Below, one piece after another: positions 1 through 5,342 of a stretch of DNA of 5,461 nt. This stretch comes from a bacterium (GTDB lineage Bacteria > Campylobacterota > Campylobacteria > Campylobacterales > Sulfurimonadaceae). Numbering within the stretch: the stretch's first letter is position 1; the number at the start of each line of letters is the position of its first letter. A model generated the notes under the pieces. The model worked only from the letters and a program-made list of their open reading frames with translations. It made no database searches and was not told the DNA's origin. The stretch is taken from contig JAHJFL010000012.1 of assembly GCA_018824795.1 (NCBI GenBank), positions 1 through 5,461 on the forward strand, in the 5' to 3' direction. Position numbers and translations under genes: made by a program.

Positions 1-41
1 CCTTGAAAAATTTAGAAGAAAAAGAGAATAAAGCTATATGA
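1..41 (+). CDS. 3' end of an unidentified upstream gene (partial)
   Basis: One frame reads through the window edge and ends as LKNLEEKENKAI followed by TGA at 39-41. This stop overlaps the ATG of the receptor gene (38-40) as ATGA, the usual layout of translationally coupled genes. The residues resemble a charged helical C-terminus and the codons are typical of the neighbours. Too little is present to name a product. The other two frames stop at 4-6 and at 29-31 (tail LEKFRRKRE), so the frame assignment is inferred from the overlap pattern, which recurs at the next junction (TTGA). The missing body of this gene would show what the receptor operon does. Confidence 0.5.
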   Translation, partial: LKNLEEKENKAI

Positions 42-2011
42 AAAAAATATTTTTAATGCTAAGTACAGCTTGTTTGCTAATAGCAAATGATGACATGAAT
101 TTACTTGAAGATCTTAAAGATGCATCGGAGATTGCTACTCGCACGAAGCTCAATATGGATAAAACGCCATCTGTAGTTTCAGTTTTACACGCGGATGAGT
201 TAAAAAAACTTGGGATGATAAATCTTTATGAAGCTCTCGAGACTGTTCCGGGGATAGAAGTTTCAATGGGCACTGCTGGAGCAAAACAAATCAATATGAG
301 AGGCAACAAGTCAATTATAAGAGACAAGATAAAACTTATGATAGATGGTATGAGTGTAAATAGTGAACTCGCCGGTACAAGCTATTTTTATTTGGATATG
401 CCTCTAGAACTTATTGAACGCATAGAAATTATACGCGGTCCAGCATCAACACTCTATGGTTCTTTTGCTCATATCGGTGTTATCAATGTTATTACTAAAA
501 GTTCGACACATGAAAAAGGTTTGCTCTTTACAAATATGAGCTCAAAAAACTTCAAAGATGCTGGTTTTACACAACATCTCCATACAGAAAAGATGCAGAT
601 TGCCCTTGATGGCTTCTTTCAGGATAATAAATCAAGCAGAAATTATGGCTCATATAGTTTGATTCCTGGGCAAGAGTTCACCTCTTATGAAGATTTTACC
701 AACAAATCTTTAGGGCTTAATATCTCTAATGGCGAAGATATTTCGTTTCAAGCTAGATGGCTTAAAGTCGATACACAAAACTTTTTTGGCTATGGAAGTT
801 GGCCCATAAGTAAAGATCCAAAAGGCCTTCAAACAACATCATTTGTCAGTGAAGCTCTCTACACCCCAAGACTCTCAAGAGATATTTCTATGGACATTAA
901 AGTCGGATATAAGCAGTATGAGTATGAAGGAGATGCGAGATATGTACCATATTCTTTACTGCCAACTCCTCCATATCCGCCTTATGACCTTATTGGAGGT
1001 GGCTATTATAAAGAGCGGGTTCTCTACACGGATGCAGCGCTTAAATATTCTACTGCAAACCATCAGATTCTGTTTGGAGCTTTACTCTCTTATGCAAAAG
1101 AGGCTGATACAAACTATTTTGTTAACAATCCAGTTCTTGGAGAAACACTTAGCATCCCTGTTGAAAATATTAAAAATAATATTTCAAGAGAGCAGTATGC
1201 TTTGTATCTCAATGATATCTACTCTCTCTCTGATGTATGGACACTTAATCTTGGAGGCCGCTACGACTACTACAGTGATGCTGATTCGAGCTTTGTTCCT
1301 AAAATAGCCTTACTTTATAACTATAATGAGCAGCAGAGCTACAAATTAATTTATCAGCGTTCTTTTCGGGCTCCTGCATGGCTAGAACTTTATGGAAAAG
1401 ATATCCCTTATGTCGGCGAGGCCTCTTTGAAATCAGAGACAATTGATACTATAGAACTTGCTTACCGTTACCAGCCAAGGCTTGATAACTGGATGACTGT
1501 TAATCTTTATTACTCAGAGATGGAGAACTTTATTAATCGTGACGCTGAGTTCAATTTCTTTAATGATAAAGATATACGCTCATATGGAGCAGAATTTGAG
1601 GCAAAAGCGACATTTAATACTATAGCACTGCAAGGAAACTACAGCTATATACACATTGAAGATGAGGCCGGCAGAGAGCTCCCTTTTGTTGCCACACACT
1701 TAGCCAATCTTATGCTCTCAAAAAAGTTCAATCGGAACTGGCAGACGGGAGCTAAAGTAAGATATGTTGGAGAAAAAAAGCGTGAGTCTGCAGACACGAG
1801 AGAAGATTTAGGTGCCTATGTTACATATGATCACTCTCTGACTTACAGTTATGAGGCTTTTACCTTTGGCGCAACTGTTAAGAATCTTTTTGATAAAGAT
1901 ATAGCGTATCCTTCGCAACTTGGAAATCCTCCAAGCTCTGGAACATATATGGAAGATTTCCCTCGTGATGGACGAACATTTTGGCTCTCTTTAGAGTGGA
2001 GAATGCCTTGA
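38..2011 (+). CDS. TonB-dependent outer-membrane receptor, substrate unknown
   Basis: A 657-residue protein of normal length for a TonB-dependent receptor, which imports a scarce ligand (siderophore, haem, vitamin, metal complex or sugar) across the outer membrane using TonB/ExbBD energy. Residues 1-16 form a short signal peptide (MKKIFL start, hydrophobic core to LLIA). The plug spans about 41-156: TPSVVSVL (43-50), LYEALETVPGIEV (63-75), the MRG segment (87-89), and the hallmark LIERIEIIRGPASTLYG (125-141) followed by GVINVITK. The rest is a 22-strand-type barrel with alternating aromatic strands, an SFRAP motif at 442-446 and a terminal strand FWLSLEWRMP. I see no convincing TonB box; the mature N-terminus is only about 25 residues before the plug and reads DLKDASEIATRTKLN, a segment resembling the LSLEELL-type leader of some receptors. 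The start is supported by a purine-rich stretch (14-27) and the ATGA overlap with the upstream gene. The next gene overlaps its stop by four bases. The substrate cannot be told from sequence. Confidence 0.93.
   Translation: MKKIFLMLSTACLLIANDDMNLLEDLKDASEIATRTKLNMDKTPSVVSVLHADELKKLGMINLYEALETVPGIEVSMGTAGAKQINMRGNKSIIRDKIKLMIDGMSVNSELAGTSYFYLDMPLELIERIEIIRGPASTLYGSFAHIGVINVITKSSTHEKGLLFTNMSSKNFKDAGFTQHLHTEKMQIALDGFFQDNKSSRNYGSYSLIPGQEFTSYEDFTNKSLGLNISNGEDISFQARWLKVDTQNFFGYGSWPISKDPKGLQTTSFVSEALYTPRLSRDISMDIKVGYKQYEYEGDARYVPYSLLPTPPYPPYDLIGGGYYKERVLYTDAALKYSTANHQILFGALLSYAKEADTNYFVNNPVLGETLSIPVENIKNNISREQYALYLNDIYSLSDVWTLNLGGRYDYYSDADSSFVPKIALLYNYNEQQSYKLIYQRSFRAPAWLELYGKDIPYVGEASLKSETIDTIELAYRYQPRLDNWMTVNLYYSEMENFINRDAEFNFFNDKDIRSYGAEFEAKATFNTIALQGNYSYIHIEDEAGRELPFVATHLANLMLSKKFNRNWQTGAKVRYVGEKKRESADTREDLGAYVTYDHSLTYSYEAFTFGATVKNLFDKDIAYPSQLGNPPSSGTYMEDFPRDGRTFWLSLEWRMP
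1993..2010 (+). promoter_or_regulatory. Ribosome binding site that fixes a TTG start
   Basis: GGAG at 1998-2001, within AGAGTGGAGAA, lies six bases before the TTG at 2008-2010. It supports that TTG over the upstream in-frame TTG at 1981, which has no such site and would put eight or nine polar or charged residues before the signal peptide. The TTG forms TTGA with the receptor's TGA stop (2009-2011). Confidence 0.7.
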
Positions 2012-2541
2012 TACAAAAACTTTTCTTTCTTTTCTTAGTTCTATCGGCACTGCTTGGTGCGAAAGAGTATGATGATACCGTTATGAATATTGAGGCAAAA
2101 CTTTTCCCCAAGATAGCACTTCTGGAAGAAAGCATTGCAAACAATCCTTCGCCGTATCTTACTATTGCTATTGTATATACGGAACCTGACTATGATGTAG
2201 CGCGAAAGTTCAAGCAAAAAATAGAATCCTGTTACCCAAACAAACTGCGTGATAAAAAAGTGCTTGTTACTTTGGCACAGTTTAGATCTTCGCATATTGT
2301 AGATACAGATGCACTTCTTGTCCTCTCTCACGAACCTAAAGACCTAGAGATAATTGCACTCTGGGCAAATAAAAACAAGATAGTTACTTTTGCCTATGAA
2401 CCTGCATTTTTAGAGTATGGTTTGACTGCTTCTATCTACATCGGCAAAGCTACAAAACCTTATCTTAATAACACTATTATCAAAAAATACGGATTTGTTT
2501 TTGATCCATACCTTCTTCAACTCTCAAAATTCACACACTAA
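2008..2541 (+). CDS. Small secreted protein, distant YfiR/DUF4154-like
   Basis: A 177-residue protein starting at TTG. Residues 1-18 (MIQKLFFLFLVLSALLGA) are a clear Sec signal peptide, so the mature protein is probably periplasmic. The core alternates beta and helix: LTIAIVYTEP (51-60), a helix to about 77, KKVLVTLAQF (83-92), TDALLVLSHEP (100-110), KIVTFAYEP (124-132), then GLTASIYIG (138-146) and a closing segment ending DPYLLQLSKF. This order, and the ending in which a G-x-x-x-x-I strand is followed by an N...G...LLxLxK pattern, matches my memory of DUF4154/YfiR proteins, which are periplasmic regulators of membrane diguanylate cyclases and are often encoded beside TonB-dependent receptors and sensor kinases. 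The family's aromatic NFAxFxxWP-like motif is not obvious; the equivalent stretch reads EAKLFPKIALLEESI. Only one Cys (C75) is present, so the disulfides known in YfiR are absent. The gene overlaps the receptor by four bases and is surely cotranslated with it. The family call is tentative; a periplasmic binding-like fold of another family is the alternative. Confidence 0.85.
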   Translation: MIQKLFFLFLVLSALLGAKEYDDTVMNIEAKLFPKIALLEESIANNPSPYLTIAIVYTEPDYDVARKFKQKIESCYPNKLRDKKVLVTLAQFRSSHIVDTDALLVLSHEPKDLEIIALWANKNKIVTFAYEPAFLEYGLTASIYIGKATKPYLNNTIIKKYGFVFDPYLLQLSKFTH

Positions 2542-2572
2542 ACGCACACACCAATGATTTTTAGAGATTATC

Positions 2573-2583
2573 TATAATATAAT
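2573..2583 (+). promoter_or_regulatory. Isolated tandem -10-like element
   Basis: TATAATATAAT contains two overlapping perfect -10 hexamers (2573-2578 and 2578-2583). No TTGACA-like box lies at the right distance upstream, but Campylobacterota sigma70 promoters often lack one. A transcript from here would run rightward into the 3' end of rpsR without a coding gene in between. Such motifs also occur by chance in AT-rich DNA. Confidence 0.25.
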
Positions 2584-2702
2584 GAAAATACAATATAAAC
2601 AAAAAATGTGTAGTTTAGAAATGAAGTAGATGTTGTTATATTTATGAAAAATTGAGTGTTAATTAGAGTAGAGAGTTGAAGTTAGAAAAATATTATGCGA
2701 AT

Positions 2703-2724
2703 TAGTCCCCAATAAAGGGGACTA
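2703..2724 (-). terminator. Hairpin after rpsR, probable operon terminator
   Basis: A perfect 8-bp stem, TAGTCCCC (2703-2710) with GGGGACTA (2717-2724), encloses a 6-base loop. It begins seven bases past the rpsR stop. On the minus strand a run of five T follows only after about 11 bases, and on the plus strand no T-run follows at all. It therefore fits a weak intrinsic terminator, or a 3'-end stabilising hairpin, of the ribosomal operon better than a terminator for the rightward operon. The position and GC-rich base of the loop make chance unlikely. Confidence 0.6.
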
Positions 2725-2731
2725 GAGAAAA

Positions 2732-2995
2732 CTATTTTAAGTTCTCGAATGGTGCAGATACAACTGTTTTTCTTGTTACTGTGTAAGGAACTAATGCCGC
2801 AGCACGAGCTCTTTTAATAACGATTGTAATCATGTCTTGGTGACGTTTACAGTTACCCGTTAAACGACGTGGCATAATTTTATATCTTTCTGAAAGAGAG
2901 AAACGTAAAGCTCCTACATCTTTATAATCCATGAATTCTACTTTTGATTCACAGTACTTACAAAATCTTTTTTTGTATTTTCTTTTTTCTGACAT
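2732..2995 (-). CDS. rpsR: 30S ribosomal protein bS18, zinc-binding form
   Basis: An 87-residue protein of usual length for bS18, which binds bS6 and the central domain of 16S rRNA on the platform of the small subunit. Family signatures are KRFCKYC, FMDYKDV (21-27), [20 protein letters not shown] (34-53) and [13 protein letters not shown]12, C15, C49 and H52 form the CxxC...CxxH set of the zinc-binding (C+) version, intact here. The minus-strand start at 2993-2995 has an AAAAGGAAA ribosome binding site six bases before it. It is the last gene of the operon, 24 bases after the ssb stop, with a hairpin seven bases beyond its own stop. No rplI follows, unlike the rpsF-rpsR-rplI order of enterobacteria. 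Confidence 0.98.
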   Translation of the reverse strand: MSEKRKYKKRFCKYCESKVEFMDYKDVGALRFSLSERYKIMPRRLTGNCKRHQDMITIVIKRARAAALVPYTVTRKTVVSAPFENLK

Positions 2996-3019
2996 GTTAT
3001 TTCCTTTTGTTATCTATTT

Positions 3020-3562
3020 CTAAAATGGAATTTCATCTTCATCAATGTCGATAGTAGGAATTTCATTGCTACTTGGCATTTGACGACTCTGTTCTCTAGC
3101 TTTGTTGTTGTAACTTGGCTGTGGTTGTTGATAACTTTGCGCTTTTCCCTGTTGCGGAGCGTAAGAGTCTTGGCTATAATCTTGAGAAGGTGCAGGCATA
3201 CTGTTGTTGTAGCCACCTTGGCTTGGGCCTTGGTTGTCACCTTTAGAATCTAGCATTTGCATTGTTTCAACTACAACTGAATGCTTTGAACGCTTTTGGC
3301 CATTTTGGTCAACCCATTGGTCAAAACTAAGTCTTCCTTCAACAAGAATTTTACTTCCTTTGCGAAGGTATTGATTGGCAACTTCTGCACTTCTTGCAAA
3401 AAATGTAATATCAACGAAACAAATTTCCTCTTTTTTTTCACCATTGCTAGTGAATTTACGGCTTGTCGCAATAGCAGTACTTGCTATGCCCATTCCGCCT
3501 TGAGAGTATCTGAGTTCGATGTCGCGCGTTAAGTTTCCAACTAATATGACTTTGTTAAACAT
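3020..3562 (-). CDS. ssb: Single-stranded DNA-binding protein SSB
   Basis: A 180-residue SSB that coats single-stranded DNA during replication, repair and recombination and recruits partner proteins. Residues 1-106 are the OB fold: FNKVILVGNLTRDIELRY, then IASTAIATSRKF, ICFVDITFFARSAEVANQYLRKG (47-69) and ILVEGRL (72-78) before the QWVDQNGQKRSKHSVVVE strand pair. Residues 107-168 are a low-complexity Gln/Ser/Tyr/Pro linker, probably disordered. The acidic tip IDIDEDEIPF (171-180) is the partner-binding tail and is complete. The start has an AAGGAAAA site just upstream. The gene sits between rpsF (32-base gap) and rpsR (24-base gap), the arrangement usual for Campylobacterota and many other bacteria, and is expected to be cotranscribed with them. 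Confidence 0.98.
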   Translation of the reverse strand: MFNKVILVGNLTRDIELRYSQGGMGIASTAIATSRKFTSNGEKKEEICFVDITFFARSAEVANQYLRKGSKILVEGRLSFDQWVDQNGQKRSKHSVVVETMQMLDSKGDNQGPSQGGYNNSMPAPSQDYSQDSYAPQQGKAQSYQQPQPSYNNKAREQSRQMPSSNEIPTIDIDEDEIPF

Positions 3563-3594
3563 AGGTTTTCCTTAAGTGTTAAGCGTTTTTGCTA

Positions 3595-4005
3595 TTACTC
3601 TGCTACTGCTTCTACAGCTGTTTCTTCAACAACTGTTTCAGCTTCTACTTCTGCTTTAGCCGGAGTAGTACCTTTTTTAGCTTTTTCAACTAATTTAGTC
3701 CATGCAGCTATTTCACGGTTTGTATCGTATTTAATAGTTACAAAACGAAGTAATTCTTCGTTGATACGAAAACGTCTTTCGATTTCAGAAATTGCCGCTG
3801 GAGCAACTGTATAATAAATAACATGGAAATATCCACGCTCGTTTTTGTTGATTGGGTATGCTAATTTTCTCATTCCCATTGCATCTGTTACTGCTATTTC
3901 ACCACCGTTTGAAGTAATTACTTCTTCGATAGCATTGATGTTGCTTTGAATTTCTTCTGCTGTTAACGTAGGTTTTACGATTACAAGGTTTTCGTAGTGT
4001 CTCAT
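3595..4005 (-). CDS. rpsF: 30S ribosomal protein bS6
   Basis: A 136-residue bS6, the partner of bS18 on the 30S platform. The ferredoxin-like domain runs from MRHYENLVIVKPTLT through GGEIAVTDAMGMRKLAYPI (34-52), NERGYFHVIYYTVAP (55-69) and ERRFRINEELLRFVTIKYD (76-94). Residues 105-136 form an Ala/Glu/Val-rich acidic tail (ending AVEAVAE), an extension of the kind seen in many bS6 proteins. I start at the ATG 4003-4005 because MRHYE is the family N-terminus and an AAAAGGAGAT site lies about ten bases upstream. The open frame extends 29 codons further (to 4092), but that extension has no family likeness and overlaps the leader. First gene of the rpsF-ssb-rpsR operon. Confidence 0.98.
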   Translation of the reverse strand: MRHYENLVIVKPTLTAEEIQSNINAIEEVITSNGGEIAVTDAMGMRKLAYPINKNERGYFHVIYYTVAPAAISEIERRFRINEELLRFVTIKYDTNREIAAWTKLVEKAKKGTTPAKAEVEAETVVEETAVEAVAE

Positions 4006-4013
4006 ATAGTATG

Positions 4014-4067
4014 ATCTCCTTTTGGTATTTGCCACAATGGCACTTGTTTCCCTTTCGGATTTAAATA
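4014..4067 (-). promoter_or_regulatory. Candidate S6:S18 autoregulatory leader of rpsF
   Basis: The rpsF mRNA appears to have a leader of roughly 100 nt. Read on the minus strand it contains CCG (4058-4056), then a 5-bp hairpin TGCCA-TTG-TGGCA (4042-4030), then AAAAGGAGAT, the ribosome binding site. In many bacteria the S6:S18 complex binds its own rpsF leader at a structured motif with a conserved CCG. The elements are here in a compatible order, but flanking pairing that would place CCG in a bulge is weak (ATTT with AAAT), so the assignment is a hypothesis. Confidence 0.35.
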
Positions 4068-4109
4068 TATCTCTTAATTTAAAAAGATACAAAGAGAAAG
4101 GAACCTGGA

Positions 4110-4139
4110 ATTATATAGAATTAAGCTTAAAATAAGCAA
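4110..4139 (-). promoter_or_regulatory. Predicted promoter of the rpsF-ssb-rpsR operon
   Basis: On the minus strand a perfect TATAAT (4115-4110) is preceded, 18 bases upstream, by TTGCTT (4139-4134), with T-rich DNA between and around. Transcription would begin near 4103, giving a leader of about 100 nt before the rpsF ATG. The -10 is strong; the -35 matches the consensus only in its first three bases, as is common in Campylobacterota. Confidence 0.6.
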
Positions 4140-4185
4140 ATAAAATAGAATTTTGAAGAGAATAGAGCCAATTAAAAGATGACAA

Positions 4186-4215
4186 AATGCAAAGAAAAAG
4201 TACAGTTTTTGCATT
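4186..4215. promoter_or_regulatory. Inverted repeat in the divergent promoter region, possible operator
   Basis: AATGCAAA (4186-4193) and TTTGCATT (4208-4215) are perfect inverted copies separated by 14 bases. The arm centres are 22 bp apart, about two turns of the helix, as expected for half-sites of a dimeric regulator. The repeat lies directly upstream of the predicted -10 of the deacetylase gene and would cover its -35 region. A hairpin is possible too, as inner A and T runs (AAAAA/TTTTT) could pair in another register. Confidence 0.4.
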
Positions 4216-4222
4216 AGTAGGG

Positions 4223-4228
4223 TATAGT
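4223..4228 (+). promoter_or_regulatory. Predicted -10 element for the deacetylase-dprA operon
   Basis: TATAGT, one mismatch from TATAAT, lies 29 bases before the ATG of the deacetylase gene and follows a T-rich stretch (4206-4210). No clear -35 hexamer is present at 16-18 bases upstream, where the spacer of the inverted repeat lies. The predicted start of transcription is near 4235. Confidence 0.4.
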
Positions 4229-4257
4229 TATTCAAAAAATTAGGATATGTTTAAGAG

Positions 4258-5337
4258 ATGGCAAAAAGAAGAAAAAGTAAAGCACATACAGAATCAAAAC
4301 TACTTACTATGATTGCATGGGCATTGGCTGTCATTGCTTTAATCCTGAGTTCACTTGTTGCAGGATATTACTTTGGATATGAAAACGCTAAAGAAGATTT
4401 TGCTAAAAAAGAGAAGGTAGAAAAAGAAAAAAAAATAGCCTATTTGAAAAAAATGGAAGAAGTCAGCAAGAAACAAGATGAAAAAAGTGTTAACGAAAAA
4501 CTCAAAGATGTTTTAAAAAAAGAAGAGAAGCAACATGATGCAACTGTTCTGTTAGAAAGCACAAAAGAAGAACCAAAAAAAGAAGAAAGTGTTAAAAAGG
4601 GGCTTAATTATACTTCAGCTTCTCATGAGATTGATGATGAAAATCTTGATGTAATATCGGCCATAGAGAGTAGGGAAATTAAAAAAACATCTACCAAGCC
4701 AAGAGTTGCTATTATCATAGATGATGTTGGCACTCGTTCTCAGGTGAGAGCCATTAAAGCTCTTTCTTTACCTATAACTATGTCTTTCTTACCACCGAGT
4801 GCTGCTCGTCCAAATTCGGCAAAGCTCGCTGCTCAGGAGAATTTGTATATGGTTCACCTTCCAATGGAGGCACAAAGTTTTAGTGCTGAAGAGCCCTCAA
4901 CGTTGAGAATAAATGATTCACAGGAAATGATTTCCTCAAGAATAAAAGAGATAAAAACACTTTTTCCAAAAGTGCACTATATTAACAATCACACAGGCAG
5001 TAAATTCACCTCAAATGAAGCAGCGATGAAAAAGTTGATGAATGCTTTGCAGTCTAACGATATTAATTTTATAGACAGTAGAACAACCGCCACAACACAA
5101 GCACCAAAGATTATGAAAAGTCTTGGTCTGCCTTATGTCTCAAGAGATGTGTTTTTAGATCATCATATGGACAAAGCGTTTGTAAATAAGCAGATAAAAC
5201 AAGTAATAGAGATTGCAAAAAAACATGGAAGTGCCATTGCTATCGGGCATCCGCATGCTAATACAATCCTTGCTCTACATGAATCAAAAAAGCTTTTTGA
5301 AGATGTTGAATTGGTTTACATCAATAAAATGTACTGA
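4258..5337 (+). CDS. Membrane-anchored divergent polysaccharide deacetylase family protein (YibQ/PF04748 type)
   Basis: A 359-residue protein. After a basic start (MAKRRKSK), residues 15-40 form one transmembrane segment, so the rest should face the periplasm. Residues 42-115 are Lys/Glu-rich and probably helical or coiled, a spacer from the membrane. The catalytic-like domain covers about 148-359: PRVAIIIDDVG (DD at 155-156), LPITMSFLPPSA, HLPMEA (200-205), NNHTGSKFT (243-251), FIDSRT (271-276), VFLDHH (298-303) and IGHPHANT (329-336). These Asp and His motifs are those of the divergent polysaccharide deacetylase family, related to NodB-type carbohydrate esterases, and none is missing. The true substrate of this family is not well established; a cell-wall glycan is the usual guess. 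AGGA at 4242-4245 is a possible ribosome binding site, though at 12 bases it is far from the ATG. dprA follows after 5 bases, so the two are likely cotranscribed. Confidence 0.92.
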   Translation: MAKRRKSKAHTESKLLTMIAWALAVIALILSSLVAGYYFGYENAKEDFAKKEKVEKEKKIAYLKKMEEVSKKQDEKSVNEKLKDVLKKEEKQHDATVLLESTKEEPKKEESVKKGLNYTSASHEIDDENLDVISAIESREIKKTSTKPRVAIIIDDVGTRSQVRAIKALSLPITMSFLPPSAARPNSAKLAAQENLYMVHLPMEAQSFSAEEPSTLRINDSQEMISSRIKEIKTLFPKVHYINNHTGSKFTSNEAAMKKLMNALQSNDINFIDSRTTATTQAPKIMKSLGLPYVSRDVFLDHHMDKAFVNKQIKQVIEIAKKHGSAIAIGHPHANTILALHESKKLFEDVELVYINKMY

Positions 5338-5342
5338 TATAA

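Larger units (their letters stand above)
2542..2731. other. Convergent intergenic region
   Basis: AT-rich spacer between the receptor operon (rightward) and the rpsF-ssb-rpsR operon (leftward). It holds a tandem TATAAT-like motif near its left end and the hairpin beside rpsR at its right end. I see no credible gene: the only ATG after the -10-like motif opens a 15-codon frame (2582-2629) without a ribosome binding site. No terminator hairpin was found directly after the small secreted-protein gene. Confidence 0.7.

Noticed and set aside
1161..1187. AT-rich imperfect inverted repeat (TTGAAAATATT ... AATATTTCAA)
   Set aside because: Lies within the receptor coding sequence, is imperfect, and is of a kind expected by chance in AT-rich codons.
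843..1307. 154-codon open frame on the + strand inside the receptor gene
   Set aside because: Shadow of the receptor in another frame; composition unlike a real protein and no ribosome binding site.
1878..2331. Two minus-strand open frames (1878-2144 and 2041-2331)
   Set aside because: They lie opposite the receptor end and the secreted-protein gene, have no family likeness and no translation signals.
2582..2629. 15-codon open frame MKIQYKQKMCSLEMK after the tandem -10 motif
   Set aside because: The start codon overlaps the -10-like motif itself, so it could not be in the transcript, and it has no ribosome binding site.
3010..3532. Three open frames overlapping ssb (3010-3240 and 3271-3471 on the minus strand, 3296-3532 on the plus strand)
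   Set aside because: Alternative-frame shadows of a confidently identified ssb gene.
3601..3680. Repetitive-looking stretch at the end of rpsF
   Set aside because: It encodes the Ala/Glu/Val-rich bS6 tail; the repetition is protein composition, not a DNA repeat element.
4006..4092. 29-codon N-terminal extension of rpsF
   Set aside because: The family N-terminus MRHYE begins at 4005 with a strong ribosome binding site; the extension covers the leader and has no bS6 likeness.
4380..4610. A-rich low-complexity stretch in the deacetylase gene
   Set aside because: Encodes the Lys/Glu-rich spacer between membrane segment and catalytic domain; the reading frame is intact.
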